A DNA stretch of 64,000 nucleotides, from assembly GCA_021234155.1 (NCBI GenBank), contig JAJEKV010000072.1, positions 2,996,299 through 3,060,298 of the forward strand. Direction: 5' to 3'. The notes below the pieces were generated by a model, which saw only the letters and a program-made list of their open reading frames with translations, did no database searches and was not told the DNA's origin. This document shows positions 42,066 to 53,963 of the stretch, one piece after another (position 1 is the stretch's first letter; every line of letters begins with the position of its first letter). The translations under genes and the position numbers were made by a program. Origin of the DNA: Isoetes taiwanensis (Eukaryota > Streptophyta > Lycopodiopsida > Isoetales > Isoetaceae).

Positions 42066-42554
42066 ATGTATAAGGAAATTACATACCTTTTTCCCAATGC
42101 ATGTGGCTTGGTTTCAACATTGTTGGCAATATCTTTATGTGGGTGCTTTGGGATTTCAACAATACCTTTATGTGGGTGTTATGGGATTGGGCATTCTAAA
42201 ATAACCACACTCAATGGTTGCAACCTCTTGCAAAAAATCCTCCAACTTCAAAATCTTAGGATAGGGCAACACGCTATACATGTGGCCAATTGTGGGATTA
42301 CAGGAAAGCAAATAATTAAGAAAATGATAGAATTTGGAAGGTATAGTCAAATATCTAGTCATTTGGATATGGTAGTAGTTATAATTTATTGCTCTCCCAT
42401 CTTTTGGGCCGGACAGTACAAAATCCAATGGTGTACCACTTTCTATAAGTTATGGTTATATGCTATAGGGGTATGGTCTAATTCAAATGCGACATACCCT
42501 AGTATTCAAGTACCGTGGGAGCCATTAGAATTGGTTACTTGGTTTTCATCATGA
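42066..42554 (+). CDS. L1 inter-ORF frame overlapping the ORF2 start by ATGA
   Basis: A 162-codon frame fills most of the gap between ORF1 and ORF2. Its TGA overlaps the ORF2 ATG in the sequence ATGA (42551-42554), as in coupled stop/start translation known in some LINEs. It is Cys-, Ile- and Leu-rich with a small repeat (SLCGCFGISTIPLCGCYGIG) and no known domain. It may be coincidental. Confidence 0.3.
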   Translation: MYKEITYLFPNACGLVSTLLAISLCGCFGISTIPLCGCYGIGHSKITTLNGCNLLQKILQLQNLRIGQHAIHVANCGITGKQIIKKMIEFGRYSQISSHLDMVVVIIYCSPIFWAGQYKIQWCTTFYKLWLYAIGVWSNSNATYPSIQVPWEPLELVTWFSS

Positions 42555-45500
42555 AAGTAATATCCTGGAACCTACGGGGAATCAAAGGTGCACTGAAGCG
42601 TGCTAGAGTACTTGCAGTAGTACGATCAATGTCGACAGATATTATCCTCATTCAAGAGCATAGGCTCCCGGACTTTGAGGCGAGATCTCTAGGTACTTGG
42701 GTTGGGGGACAATATGACTCAGTTACCTGCCCGGCCTTGGGTACGAAGGGTGGTACTGCATTACTATGGAAAGGGCAAAATGTCAAACTTCAGTTTAAAA
42801 GCCCAAACGGGAGGTGGTTGGCTGTGATCTTTGAAACACAGGGTTGTAAGTGGGGCCTTCTCAACATCTATGCTTCCAATATACCAGCAGAAAGGGCCAT
42901 TATGTGGAGAGAGATTGAGACGTGGATCACTCACCAAGAAGTAGAGAACTGGCTAATATGAGGGGACTTGAACATGACTGATATACGGGATCAAAAGATT
43001 GGACTACATAGGAATTTATCTATGGATGAGAATGCTTCTTGGACCTCATTACTTGACAATATGGGATTTTCTCTGATTCCACCTTCAAACACATCATTCT
43101 CCTGGTCCAATAAGCAACAGGGGCATGCTCGAGTCTATTGTTTGCTGGATCGCTTCTATCTTGCCAATAAGTCAGCACCGTTCCTTGATAGATGCTTTGT
43201 GGAAGGGGATTTGACCTTTACCCAGTCTGATCATGTTCCTCAAAAACTAACCTTTGAGGATGCCCCATCGACCCGCAGAACTGGGAACACTCCCTTCAAG
43301 TTCAATACTTCACTACTTGGGAAAGCAGCTTTCTTCCGAGCCTTTCTTGGCACCTATCATCAGGAGAATGGGTTGCCAAGTATGAAGGCTTGGATTCAGT
43401 TGATGGGGGCGATTAAGGTCTGGATTAAAAAATGGGGTCGGGACAGGGCCATGGAATTCAGAAGGGCAAAAAATACTCTATATGATCAGCTTCGCATCAC
43501 CAAGCAAGATCTCATAAGAGACCCCTACGACGTGGCCCTTCAGTCTCTAGAAAATGAACTTGAAGGCAGAGCTAAGGCTATTGAAGAAGAGGAGGCGAGG
43601 GGGGCAGCGGTCAGGTCTAAAACCAAGTGGTATACCGAAGTGGATCATGAGAACTCCAAACACTTCTTCAGACTGGCTGGGGCCAGGTTGGCCGAGAATA
43701 GCATCACATCCATTATAGATGAGCAGGAGAACAAGATTGTCACACCAGAGGGCATTTCTGCATATGTGAAGGGTGCCTTTCACAATATGTTCAAGGAGGA
43801 TCCTCTTCCCGATATTTATAACGTCACGATTCAAAGTTGGCTAGCAAAGGTACAATGGGGGACCAAAATCTTCCAAAGTGACAACAGGTGCCTAATGCAT
43901 GATTTGGGGGACGATGAAATCTTCAAGACACTCTCCTCTCTTGCTTCAGGTGAGTCCTCGGGCCCTGATGGCTTCCCTCCGGAGTTTTTTGCGGAATTTT
44001 GGGACGTACTCGGCCCTTCCTTTATTAAAGCAGTGAAGGGGGCTTGGGAGGCCCGATATTTACATCCAGCTCTTTCCACTGGTTTCATCTCCTTGATCCC
44101 AAAGATTGCCAGACCTCAAAGGTTAAATGAATGGAGGCCCATTGCACTGACGAATACGCTCTACAAAGTTATAATGAAGATAATTGTCAACCGTCTAAAG
44201 CCTATCCTCAACAAAGTTATTGGCGGTGAACAAACAGCTTTCCTACCAGGTAGACATATTTTGGATAACTTTGTTGCAGCTAGAGAAGGTCTACATTGGT
44301 GTAAGCTCTCTAAGCAGAACTGTGTTTTTGTTAAAATGGATTTTCGTAAAGCTTACGATACTCTTCGGTGGAAGGGACTTGAGGATATTATGATGCACAT
44401 GGGATTCGATGCCTCATTTGTTGAGCTAACCTTAGGTCTGAATAAACTTGCCTCTGCATCAACGCTTATCAATGGGCAACCTTCAGGGCTCTTTCAACTT
44501 CGAAAGGGAATTAGACAAGGCTGGCCTCTGGCTCCTTATCTGTTTCTAATCATAGCCAATTTACTCACCAAAATGATAGGGTTCAAAGCATCTGAGGGCA
44601 CTCTCACAGGTCTGCAGCTACCACTCCTGCGACAAGCTTACAATCATGCAATACGCAGATGATACTTTCACCTTCCTCAGGTATGACGACTCTAGTTTTG
44701 CTGCTTTTCGTGAGGTTTTACGGGCATTTGGAATAGTATCAGGGATACACCTGAATGAGGCAAAGTGTGTGGTTCTATGGCCATTTGATGAGGATGATCC
44801 AAGAGTCAGTGGCCTTGGCTTCCAAGTTCTTAAAAACGAAGCCACTAAATTATTAGGACTACCCTTGGTCCTATCTGATAACTTGAAAGGGATTTGGACT
44901 CATATCCTAGATAGCCTGAGAAAAAAGATACAACTATGGTCATCCAAAGGTCTCTCTATCCCCAGTCAACCATTTAATTGATGTCAGCAGTCTTATTGCT
45001 GCCACGGTTTTTCCCTCGAAAACCCTTCGGGGCGGGGGTTTTTTAATCCGGGCAGTAATGTGACTGCTGCGCTTTTTGTATTGGGTCCCATAGGCCGATT
45101 GGTCTCCGTGGACGATAAAAACAATTCTATTCTATTCTATTCTATTCTATTCTATTCTATTCTATTGCTGGCAAGATTGCTATTGCTAAGGCTGTCTTGG
45201 CTGCGTCCCATGTCTACTACTCCTCCGCTATTGTGGCTCAAAAAAGTGTTTATAATCAAATCCAAGCCATTATCAGGAAATTCATATGGGGGGGTGGAAT
45301 GCACAAAGTGGCTTGGTCTGAAATATGTATTGACAGGAGAGACGGTGGATTGGGATGTAAGGATCTGACAATTCAAGCTCAAGTACTTGCTGGAAAATTT
45401 GTATGGAGGGCATTGCATGGTATTACCTTCCCGGCATTGCACTTTGTCAAATATTGGCTTGAAATGCTGCGCTTAAAGGTAAGCCATCTTTACCTGGTCA

Positions 45501-46552
45501 AGAAATTGGTTCCTTCTTTTATAGCTACAAAATTGCCCAGGCACATCCCCAATAATGAGAAAGCTTACGGAGGTCAGGTTAGGCGTTCAAAGTCTATTAT
45601 TTCCTCCATGCAGATGCACCTCGGGAGGGCTGGGCGGTTGAGCATCTTACGGAACATCTGGATATGGTCCAAAAATAACTTGCCTCCCGGCTCACTCACC
45701 CTCGCATTTTTTCATTAAATGGAGACAATCAGAAGTTATTAAAGTTGGGCATTTATGGGATGGTGTGCGAATGCGGTGGCTTTCCTGGACTCGCTTTAAA
45801 GGAAAGGTCCATGGTGCTGGGGAGGGGGACAAGAAGATATTCTATGAGTTACGTGTTACCTTGGATGCCCTCTCAGGAAAGGATGGTCCTAATGATCGAT
45901 GGGCCTGTCAAGGGCAGGAGAAGTACCTCTCTGCCCAGGCTCCCCCCAAAAAGCTGCTGGCAGATTGGCTGTGGATGTTTCTCAAGCTTCGCAACTACTG
46001 AACAACTCATGGGCAACCCTTTGTTCAAAAAGACTGCAATTCTTTAGATGGTTAGCACTTCAGGGGGGTCTTAGCACTATGGAGAGACTCCATCATAATG
46101 GGATACTTCGTAATGACAATTGCCCATTGGGATGCAGTACTACAGAAACTCTCTCTCATTTATTATTCTGCCCCAAGGTCAGGGAGTTTTGGCTGTGGGT
46201 GTGCACACTCATAGGTATCAGTGTTCAACAGTGTTTATGGCCCGGGATTATACAGGATACAGATGGTGATATAGTCTCAACCTCACTGGTTAACATAGTT
46301 CTGTGGGCAATTTGGAAACATAGATGTGGAGTCGCGCTTGGTGGGCAACGCTTTTCTTTGGATAAGATGAAGAATATTTTCAACATGGAAGTGGCACTTA
46401 TGGCTTTAGCTCATCGTAGAAAGTTTGGAGGAAACTACAACAAAGATCTGGATAGGCTTGGTAGAATTCAAGGATTCTACACGTTCTTTAAGTGTCATTG
46501 GTTAGCTGATGACGTTACGGATGACGGCTTGCTTAGGCTAGCCCTTGCTTAA
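42551..46552 (+). pseudogene. L1 ORF2: endonuclease, reverse transcriptase, zinc-binding C-terminal domain
   Basis: The start MKVISWNLRGIKGALKRARV is the canonical plant L1 apurinic endonuclease opening; TDIILIQEHRL and GDLNMTD follow. A TGA at 42959 replaces the usual Trp before GDLN. Reverse transcriptase begins near 43950 (SSGPDGFPPEFF), with LIPKIARPQRLNEWRPIALT, QTAFLPGRHILDN, KMDFRKAYDTL and GIRQGWPLAPYLF. QYADDT is in a +1 frame after a shift near 44635. An RTE tail is nested at about 44961-45166. After it come AGKIAIAKAVLAASH and FIWGGG, frameshifts near 45720 and 45990, then the zf-RVT domain (LQFFRWLALQGGLSTMERLH, CPLGCSTTETLSHLLFCP). The copy could not retrotranspose by itself but is otherwise nearly complete. 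Confidence 0.9.
44961..45166 (+). mobile_element. RTE 3'-end fragment nested in L1 ORF2
   Basis: This is the RTE 3' UTR alone: GGTTTTTCCCTCGAAAACCC, TTTTTTAATCCGGGCAG, GGGTCCCATAGGCCGATTGG, GACGATAAAA and then eight TTCTA units. The host coding frame resumes at once as AGKIAIAK. CTCTAT before and TTCTAT at the end may be the target duplication. With no coding part, it behaves as a 200-bp SINE-like unit. Confidence 0.85.
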
Positions 46553-46605
46553 ATTTTACTAGTCTGTACACTATTTCCTATCTTATCTAATATATCATAC
46601 TCTTA

Positions 46606-46644
<39 letters not shown>

Positions 46645-46652
<8 letters not shown>

Positions 46653-48828
46653 CACATAAGGTAGCGGAGGAGACTTAAATATCTCACATTCTAGAATGGT
46701 GGAAAACTCGGACTGTTATGGATAAGATGGCTGGTAGTCATTCTCCATGATGCATTGTTGCAGCAGATGCTTAGTTCGATGCACCAAAGAAGGTAACTGT
46801 TATTGTAATGATAGCACCGCCAGTAATGGCAGCACTAGTATCAGCTCAAAAAGATATCAAAAGAAATGAAAATGGCTAAAAACCCATTGATAAGCATTGG
46901 GGTATTTAAGTGATGCTCTGCAAAAATACGACATGTAAGGCTGCCATTTGGTTAAAATGTCATTCAATTTTATAGCATTATAGATAGGCACTACATTCTT
47001 CCTTCATAGGATTTGAATGATTCTTTTTTTTTTTGCGAGGAACATAGTGATCAAATGCTACGTTTCAGTTTTGAAGCTTTGCTTCCCCGATTGTTGTCCC
47101 TTTTTAGTTAGCTTAACACTGGCATTATCAAACAAAAACTCTACAAGGAAGGATGTCTAGGAAGCAATTGGGGATTTGGAATCATGGAACAAATAGGTAT
47201 TCAGAAATAAAATGGACTGGATTTTGCTAAATGGGCCTTCAAACCATGTGTTTTCCAATCTATTATGGTCAAGAATAGGCTGGATCAATTTAGGGACTCC
47301 ATTTTGATAGTCTTTATTGTTCCTTCTGTATATATCTGGTGGAACAAGGTGAAGCATTCAACAAAGTTATATAACCAAGTGCAATTTTTCAAGCTTAAGT
47401 TGGATGGGCCTAATCTGGTGTTTAAATTATGCCACAGCCTGGAACTCAAAATTGACAAAGATCGCATATAAAGAACTGCATTTTCTTACATAAGGGACAA
47501 TTAATAGCCAAGACAGTTAATTCCAGGCTTGCAAATAGAGAAAGCCTTTTTCCAATTGATTTTAGTATTGAACTAAAAACATCATCAACTAGAAATGGCT
47601 TTGAATGGTGCAACTACAGGCGTTTGTTTGCTTAGGTGCTTGAAGCCAAACACGTAAAGGAAGATCTATGCAGAAAGCTGTAAAGTCAAAAGATGGCTTG
47701 GGATGCTGAGAGAGAGGCCCAGATCCCACGAAATTTGCTATCAGGTCCAGGTCCTAGTTCACTAACAATATACTAAACACAAAAGACAAAAAGACAAGAA
47801 CACAAAATTCTAAAGGGAGGAGGCCATCAATGGTGCGGAGCTCCTTATGGAGCACCCCCACATGGCGCAATCCAATGGCCAGGATTGCGGGTTTAAATCC
47901 CCCCCCCCCTCCCCCCTCCCCCTTTTGCATATTCTATTAACAAAAAATCTTTTTTAGGCGGCGAAAATTGAACGCACCAGATGCGTTTGGGAGATCTAAT
48001 CATGACCTTTAAAATGAGTATAATGTTGCCCATTTTTTAAGGGTTTTTAATGATTTTCAACGGAGCAGGGCCCCCTGTGCATCATTAGGGGCCAAAACAG
48101 GGGCTTCTTTGAAGCCCTGTATCTCGCCAATAAAGCCTCCGCATGTGGCGATTTTTATGGCATACGATAGCTTCATATCTGGGGCATCCACTGCACCATT
48201 TAGGTGTTTGATCTGAGCACCAGAGGGTCTTCTGCGATCCATTTTCCCGTTATGTGCACCATAGATGGCCTCCCCCCCGTTACCTTTGTTCCCATGCCCT
48301 CGCCCTCGCCCTCACCATCCATGACCCGTCCATGCATCGCCATCGCTAACTGCGGCTATTGTGACCTCGCAGAGGTCACTTTAAGTTTTAGTCCATTTTT
48401 CACTTCCGGTTAATTTTTTTTTAACAATACGTTAACCATCATTTTGGGTGTGAAGAGAACATTTAGTTAGTGATTTCAGTTAACATAAAGTTAACAGCCC
48501 TTAACTACATAATACTAACTTAACTATTGGTGTGAAGTTGATGGAAGCTAAAAACTCTAACTAAACCTAACTTAACGGTTGCTGCAAATGGACCCTCACT
48601 CTAGTATTGCTGCTACTGCCTATTTGATACTCATGATGCTGTCAACAAAGCAAGACCCATGTTGTCTGCAACTTGAGTTGAGCAAGCTTTTAGCTCCAAT
48701 AATAGCATCATTAAAGCTTCTAAGAAATTGATTATAGAGAAACACACATTCAACTTTAGCTAATGTCCACAATATCTTGAGTAATTACTTCTACAAATGT
48801 ACATAGAAGCGACAAGTTAGCAGTTGAG
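46645..48828. other. Unit A sequence downstream of the L1
   Basis: No gene. A tRNA-like head with TGGCGCAATCCAATGG and B-box-like GGGTTTAAATCCCC lies at about 47870-47915, followed by a C-rich tract (47899-47924). It is within the 515 bp missing from unit B and so may be a SINE insertion. (CCCTCG)-like repeats lie at 48295-48310. Confidence 0.35.
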
Positions 48829-49317
48829 AGCATATCTCAACCACCCTCAATAGTACTAGAGATAGGAGAAGACAGGGGAATTTTGAGAGTGCATTTCTTG
48901 CACAGGGTATCCAGGCTGAAAAATCTGTGCTTCTAGACATATCTTTCGAGAGTGTGCTTCATGGTTTAGAGGTATCATTTATAGTAGGGCTCTACTAATG
49001 CAACAAACTTTCCATAGTACCTGCAATGGATGGAAGAGGGCCATGCCCCCTAGTACTGAATGAGAAGAGTGGAGAGATACATATTTTCCTGTTATTATAT
49101 GGAAGGATTGAGGACGCGTTGACAGAGTACAGAGACATCATCATATATTGGCGTTTAGGCTGATATCTGTCTTGTTTTTTTGAATTAATTCTTTCTATCT
49201 GATGACCATGTGCTTATTACACTTTTTATAGGGCATATTGTGGAGCCCACAAGAAGGTCGTGTACCATTTCTATATTAATCAAAAATATCTTACCCTCAA
49301 AAAAAAAAAAAAAAAAA
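48829..49317 (+). mobile_element. 5'-truncated L1-family insert (489 bp)
   Basis: It ends CTTACCCTC plus poly-A, as in the 9.1-kb L1. A 15-bp target duplication AAGTT(A/G)GCAGTTGAG flanks it (48814-48828 and 49318-49332). Unit B has the empty site at about 51611. The body is 3' UTR-like; no long frame. Confidence 0.85.
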
Positions 49318-49513
49318 AAGTTGGCAGTTGAGTCATTGCAAGGCATTATTGGCACGCATAAATAACACTCCTAAAGCTTCTAATAAATTGATTGTGGAGA
49401 AGCATGCTATGCTATGCTATGCATTCAACTTTAGCTAATGTCCAAATCTTGAACTTTAGCTAATTTTCGGAATGGCCCGAGAATTTAGTTCAGTGAATTT
49501 AGTTCGGAATGGC

Positions 49514-51775
49514 CTTGCTGCATTTGCAAGTATGCCATGAGCACATAGCAGAATGAAGTTTTTCTTAGCCCAATGCCTCTTTCTTCTTGCCCAATGCAGG
49601 ATGAAGTTTCCTTAGCCCAATGCATCTTCCTCATTGCCATCCAAGTAAACCAGCCATACCATTAATCCATGATTAATTTGGAAGCCAGTATATGATAGTA
49701 TCTTAGTATTTCACTTGTTCACCAACCATGCAGTATTTCCCATCAAAATATATGCAAGTTGTAGTCTAGCATACATGATTATCTATAGAAATAATCATTT
49801 GCAGATGCATTTGAACAAAAACATCAAGCACTTGCTTATGCAGTCAGAATCTCAGAAACATATCTAGAATTGGAGAATCGTGTTGTAATCAAAGCGCAAA
49901 AACATGTCATAGAACATATAAAATCATCACATAAGGTAGTGGAGGAGACTCAAATATCTCACATTCTAGAATGGTGGAAAACTCGGACTGTTATGGATAA
50001 GATGGCTCCATAAATATATATATAAGATGACTGTTATGGACTGTTATATATATTTCAATTCAGGGACTCCATTTTGATAGTCTTTATTGTTCCTTCTGTA
50101 TATATTTAAGGTGAAGCATTCAAGAAAGTTATATAACCAAGTGCAATTTTTCAAGCTTAAGTTGGATGGGCCTAATCTGGCTGTTTAAATTATGCCACAG
50201 TCCGGAACTCAAAATTGACAAACATCGCATATAAAGAACTCCATTTTCTTACATAAGGGACAATTAATGGCCAAGACAGTTACTTCGAGGCTTGCAAATA
50301 GAGAAAGCCTTTTTCCAATTGATTTTAGTATTGAACTAAAAACATCATCAACTAGAAATGGCTTTGAAAGGTGCAACTACAGGCATTTTTTTGCTTAGGT
50401 GCTTGAAGCCAAACACGTAAAGGAAGATCTATGCAGAAAGCTGTAAAGTCAAAAGATGGCTTGGGATGCTGAGAGAGAGGCCCAAGTCTCACGAAATTTG
50501 CCATCAGGTCCAGGTCCTAGTTCATTAACAACATGCTAAACACAAAAGACAAAAAGGCAAGAACACAAAATTCTACCCGGTAATGTTCTCTCCATGCATC
50601 GCCATCGCTAACTGCGCTATTGTGACCTCGCAGAGGTCACTTTAAGTTTTAGTCCATTTTTCACGTTAATTTTTTTTTAACAATACGTTAACCATCATTT
50701 TGGGTGTGAAGAGAACATTTAGTTAGTGATTTCAGTTAAAGTACATAAAGTTAACAACCCTTAACTACATAATACTTATTTGCTTATTTTGGGCCCCAAG
50801 CTTATTTGCTTGCTTCATTGTCTAGGAACAAGCTTGTAGCTATTGCATCAATTCGACATCGGGGTCCCCAAAAGCTCGGATTGAGGCAGGGTAGATGGGA
50901 GCGGCCGCGAATTGCCTTGAGAAGCGAGACTATGTGTTGCCGATTCGCCAGGTTATTGAAGATGAAAGCCATACTCTTTCGAAGTTGCCCTGCTTTTGAG
51001 ATAGTCCGGAATCATTTTTTGACCTTAGCATTCCATTCCACGCTTCCACAACTTCTCAGAGCACCATCTGTGCATGACTTGGCATTATACATACTTGAGG
51101 TTCTAGATAAACATCGGCAATTACTGAGCCCTCAGTAGTCATTATCTCCGCTTGTCTAGTATCATCATTACTGCAAAGGTTTTTCCCTTGAAAACCTTTC
51201 GAGGCAGGGGTTTTTTAATCCTAGTAGTAATGATTGTACTAGCCCATTGTATGGGTCCCATGACCTATTGGTCTCCGTGGACGTTAAAAAAACTAATCTA
51301 TTCTATTCTATTGGTGTGAAGTTGATGGAAGTTAAAAACTCTAACTAAACCTAACTTAACGGTTGCTGCGAATGGACCCTCACTCTAGGATTGCTACTAG
51401 TGCCTATTTGATACTCATGATGCTGACTTATCTGTCAACAAAGCAAGACCCATGTTGTCTGCAACTTGAGCAAGCTTTTAGCTCCAATAATAGCATCAGT
51501 AAAGCTTCTAAGAAATTGATTATAGAGAAACACAGTGGGCATTCAACTTTAGCTAATGTCCACAATATCTTGAGTAATTACTTTTCTACAAATGTACATA
51601 GAAGCGACAAGTTGGCAGTTGAGTCATTGCAAGGCATTATTGGCACGCATAAATAACCCCCCTAAAGCTTCTAATAAATTGATTGTGGAGAAGCATGCTA
51701 TGCTATGCATTCAACTTTAGCTAATGTCCAAATCTTGAACTTTTAGCTAATTTTCGGAATGGCCAAAATGGCTCG
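49514..51775. repeat. Tandem duplication unit B
   Basis: It starts TTGCTGCATTTGCAAG about 20 bp after the end of unit A and parallels it to TTAGCTAATTTTCGGAATGG. By eye it differs from A by a few percent and by indels. It lacks the L1 and L1-tail insertions and instead holds an RTE 3' fragment. Confidence 0.85.
50777..51310 (+). mobile_element. 5'-truncated RTE LINE (534 bp)
   Basis: The coding end reads IASIRHRGPQKLGLRQGRWE and then, with frame changes, a Cys-poor version of the usual RTE C-terminal motif. The UTR at 51180-51290 has GGTTTTTCCCTTGAAAACC, TTTTTTAATCC, GGGTCCCATGACCTATTGG and GACGTTAAAA, and the tail is (TTCTA)n. Unit A has the empty site AATACTAACTTAACTATTGG at about 48511-48530. 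It is more AT-rich than the 21-24 kb copy. Confidence 0.85.
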
Positions 51776-52604
51776 GGCCATGGCGTTATCGGTTATCGCC
51801 CTTAACACTCGGGTTCAAGGGTTCACACTGGCCATGGCTATGGAAGATCTGGAGGCAGTGGCTATGGAAGATCTGCAGGGCAGTGTTTGGGGGCTGGATC
51901 TTGCGGCTGTCTGCTAAAACGAAGTTTTTTCTTGAAAAGTTTTGGTTCTAGCCATCTCAGAATAGGGTTCTTTTGTTACATCATCTTAACTCCATTCGAA
52001 TCTGCTGTACATGGCAAGGGAGGGGCCGATTTGCTTTGATCCAGCGTTTGCAGGCTGGAACAAGCCTTTCTTGCAGCGAATCAACTGCTTCAACATGGTC
52101 CGCAGTTACCTTTTTTCCTTCTGTCTCTTAGTAAGAATTTTTCAGACCTCTTAGTAAGAATTTTTCAGGAAATCTTGTGCCAAAAATGATGATCTTAGTG
52201 CAGAAATTTGCAGAGCCCGGTCCCAGGATTTACCACAGAGAAGAAAAAAGCATCTCTGAGTAAGCGGGCATGCCGGAGTAGATGATCCTGGGTTTTCAAG
52301 CTTTCCCCGATCAGGAGGTGATGGAGGTATATTGCAGCCATAAAAATTTGTGCATGTGATGCTAACGTTAAACCAACAAAGAGAGAAACATTGCATATTA
52401 TTCAAGACATTGCATATTGCATATTATTCAACAAAGAGAGAAACATTGCATATTATTGGAGACATTGCTGGTTATTTATATGCGGTACAAAGTATGTGCA
52501 GACGACCATTGCCAATCACTCGGCATTTGGCGAGCAAATGTTTGATGTTTTAGGGCACATCTTTGATCGGAACTCCGTATATATCATCCGGGAAAGGACA
52601 AAAC
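51776..52604. other. Mixed repeats, no gene
   Basis: A tRNA-like stretch with GGCGTTATCGGTTATCGCCC and GGGTTCAAGGGTTC lies at 51790-51845. Next, two TGGCTATGGAAGATCTG units (51836-51885) match the 32.76-kb repeat. 52184-52230 resembles 36985-37030. AGAGAAACATTGCATATTATT is directly repeated at 52381 and 52436. Confidence 0.4.
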
Positions 52605-52729
52605 AGTGGTTAATCCAGGACATCCATCGGCCTGTAGTGGTTAATCCGGACATTCAAGGTGGTTAATCCGGACATCCGATATGCCAAATGGTTATTCCGG
52701 ACAAAAAGTGGTTAATCGGGACAAAAAGA
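52605..52729. repeat. Irregular tandem repeat of GTGGTTAATCCGGACA
   Basis: Five to six copies of a GTGGTTAATCCGGACA-type word with spacings of about 22-30 bp. No coding frame. It ends before a short GC-rich stretch that precedes the cysteine-rich gene's 3' side. Confidence 0.75.
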
Positions 52730-52884
52730 AAGCGAAGAATTGCGGAGGAGGAAGAAATTTTGATTGGATCACATTGCGGCGTGGGTGGTTTGATATTTAA
52801 AAGCATGCCAATCGCTTTGTATACCCCTTTATGCTAGATTGATGAAGAAAGGAAGAGATTTAAGGCGAAATAGAGCAGAATCGA

Positions 52885-53497
52885 TCAAAAAAAGGGCAAA
52901 AACAGTTGGTTTTTGGGCTTCAAAGCGCCGATTCTTAATGGGCGATAACGGGTGTATTGATAGCGGTGTCCAGAAAAACCACATCCCGGATGATATATAC
53001 GGTCTTCCCACATCTTTGTGCAACCATATCCATTTTTCTCGCAGCAATAGTGTTCAATACCTGTTTGGCACATGTAAATGCATCCATAGCCATTCTTGAT
53101 ACAACATTCATACTCAGGTCCTGATGGGCATAGCTGCTGGCAGCCATAACCGTTTTTGACGCAACAAAAGTAATCAACTCCAGAGTCACATTCCTAGAGG
53201 CAAGTGCCCCAGCCGTTCTTGCGGCAGCAGTAAGTATCTCCCACTATATTACATACATTCCAGGGCGCACAGTTAATATCAGCAAACAGAATAGAATAAA
53301 CAATAAACAGAATAGAATAGAGATAGAAGAAATTCCAAGGCAGCAAGAGAAAACAAAAACCCACATTTGTTGGAAGGAGAATGGTACTCCAGCACAGTGG
53401 TGAACTCGTCCTTGTCTGCATTTACATTTCGAGAGTGCGCAAATTGGACAACAGGGAGGAGGCAGAACAACACAAGGAGCATTCCAGATGAAGCCAT
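52885..53497 (-). pseudogene. Secreted cysteine-rich tandem-repeat peptide gene, copy 1
   Basis: Exon 1 (53497 downward) starts MASSGMLLVLFCLLPVVQFA, a clear signal peptide, followed by HSRNVNADKDEFTTVLEYHS and NKC. A roughly 100-bp AT-rich intron-like stretch with (TTCTA)-type words follows. The second part (about 53290-52980) encodes at least four repeats of about 19 residues with the pattern C-x3-G-x-(E/D)-Y-x-CC-x-KNG-(Y/W)-GC: DTYCCRKNGWG, DYFCCVKNGYGC, EYECCIKNGYGC and EHYCCEKNGYGC. The frame is not fully continuous. Paired-Cys repeats plus a signal peptide suggest a disulfide-rich apoplastic peptide; no function is claimed. Confidence 0.55.
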
Positions 53498-53936
53498 TGC
53501 TTATGATGCTTGCTACAAAGCTCAAGCTCGTCTTTTATATCTTATCATGACAGACGTGTCCTCTGCAGAACATCTTATCTCATGACAGTGATGCCATAGA
53601 CAAAACAGACAACCATAGGTTAGAAGAGATGCCATAGACAAAACAGACAGCCATAACTTGAATTACAGCCTTCCCTTCATACTAGCCTAATGGGTTTGAC
53701 GTCTCAGATTTAGGCATTCTACTGTAGATTTGGAGGCAGCTATACCTTGAATTACAGCAGACGTCTCAGATTGAATTACTGTAGATTAGGGGGCAGACGT
53801 ACCTTGAATTACAGCCATACCTTGAATTGCACTATGCCAAGTGGTCTGAACAGCAAAGCTTGAGCTAAATATCTTACTACGTCTTTTATATTTTATGATA
53901 AAACTAGAAAATTGCCCACCTTTGGTGGTGATAAAA

Positions 53937-53963
53937 CTAGAAAATTGCCCACCTTTGGTGGGC
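53937..53963 (-). mobile_element. Helitron 3' terminus (duplicated)
   Basis: On the - strand: hairpin GCCCACC-AAA-GGTGGGC, six bases, CTAG, then host T, which is the Helitron 3' signature. The last 33 bp are directly repeated (a second CTAG lies at 53904). The element body would extend to higher coordinates, where a PPR gene piece lies. No 5' TC end was identified. Confidence 0.6.

Larger units (their letters stand above)
37548..46644 (+). mobile_element. L1-type LINE, about 9.1 kb with a nested RTE tail
   Basis: Target-site duplication AAAATCGTCACAT (37535-37547) and AAAATCATCACAT (46645-46657) flank the insertion, and unit B at about 49921 shows the same site empty. The element ends CTTACCCTC plus a poly-A of about 33. 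It contains two small related ORFs in the 5' region, ORF1 with a CCHC knuckle, a mid ORF, and ORF2 with endonuclease, reverse transcriptase and a zinc-binding C-terminal domain. Damage is modest: single in-frame stops in ORF1 and ORF2, a few frameshifts, and one insertion. Minus the nested insert it is 8.9 kb, long for a plant L1. The first 290 bp are AT-rich and GC rises at about 37835, so the true 5' end could lie there. Confidence 0.9.
37122..49490. repeat. Tandem duplication unit A (with insertions)
   Basis: It begins TTGCTGCATTTGCAAG and ends TTAGCTAATTTTCGGAATGG. Without the 9.1-kb L1 and the 0.49-kb L1 tail it is about 2.8 kb and aligns collinearly with unit B. It contains about 550 bp (46736-47283) and about 515 bp (47815-48329) lacking in B. 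No gene is recognised in the shared sequence. The shared part at 48520-48830 has a weak coding look (open in unit B at 51363-51656). Confidence 0.85.

Noticed and set aside
51790-51845. Possible tRNA gene
   Set aside because: Boxes are only approximate and no acceptor stem can be formed; at best a SINE head.
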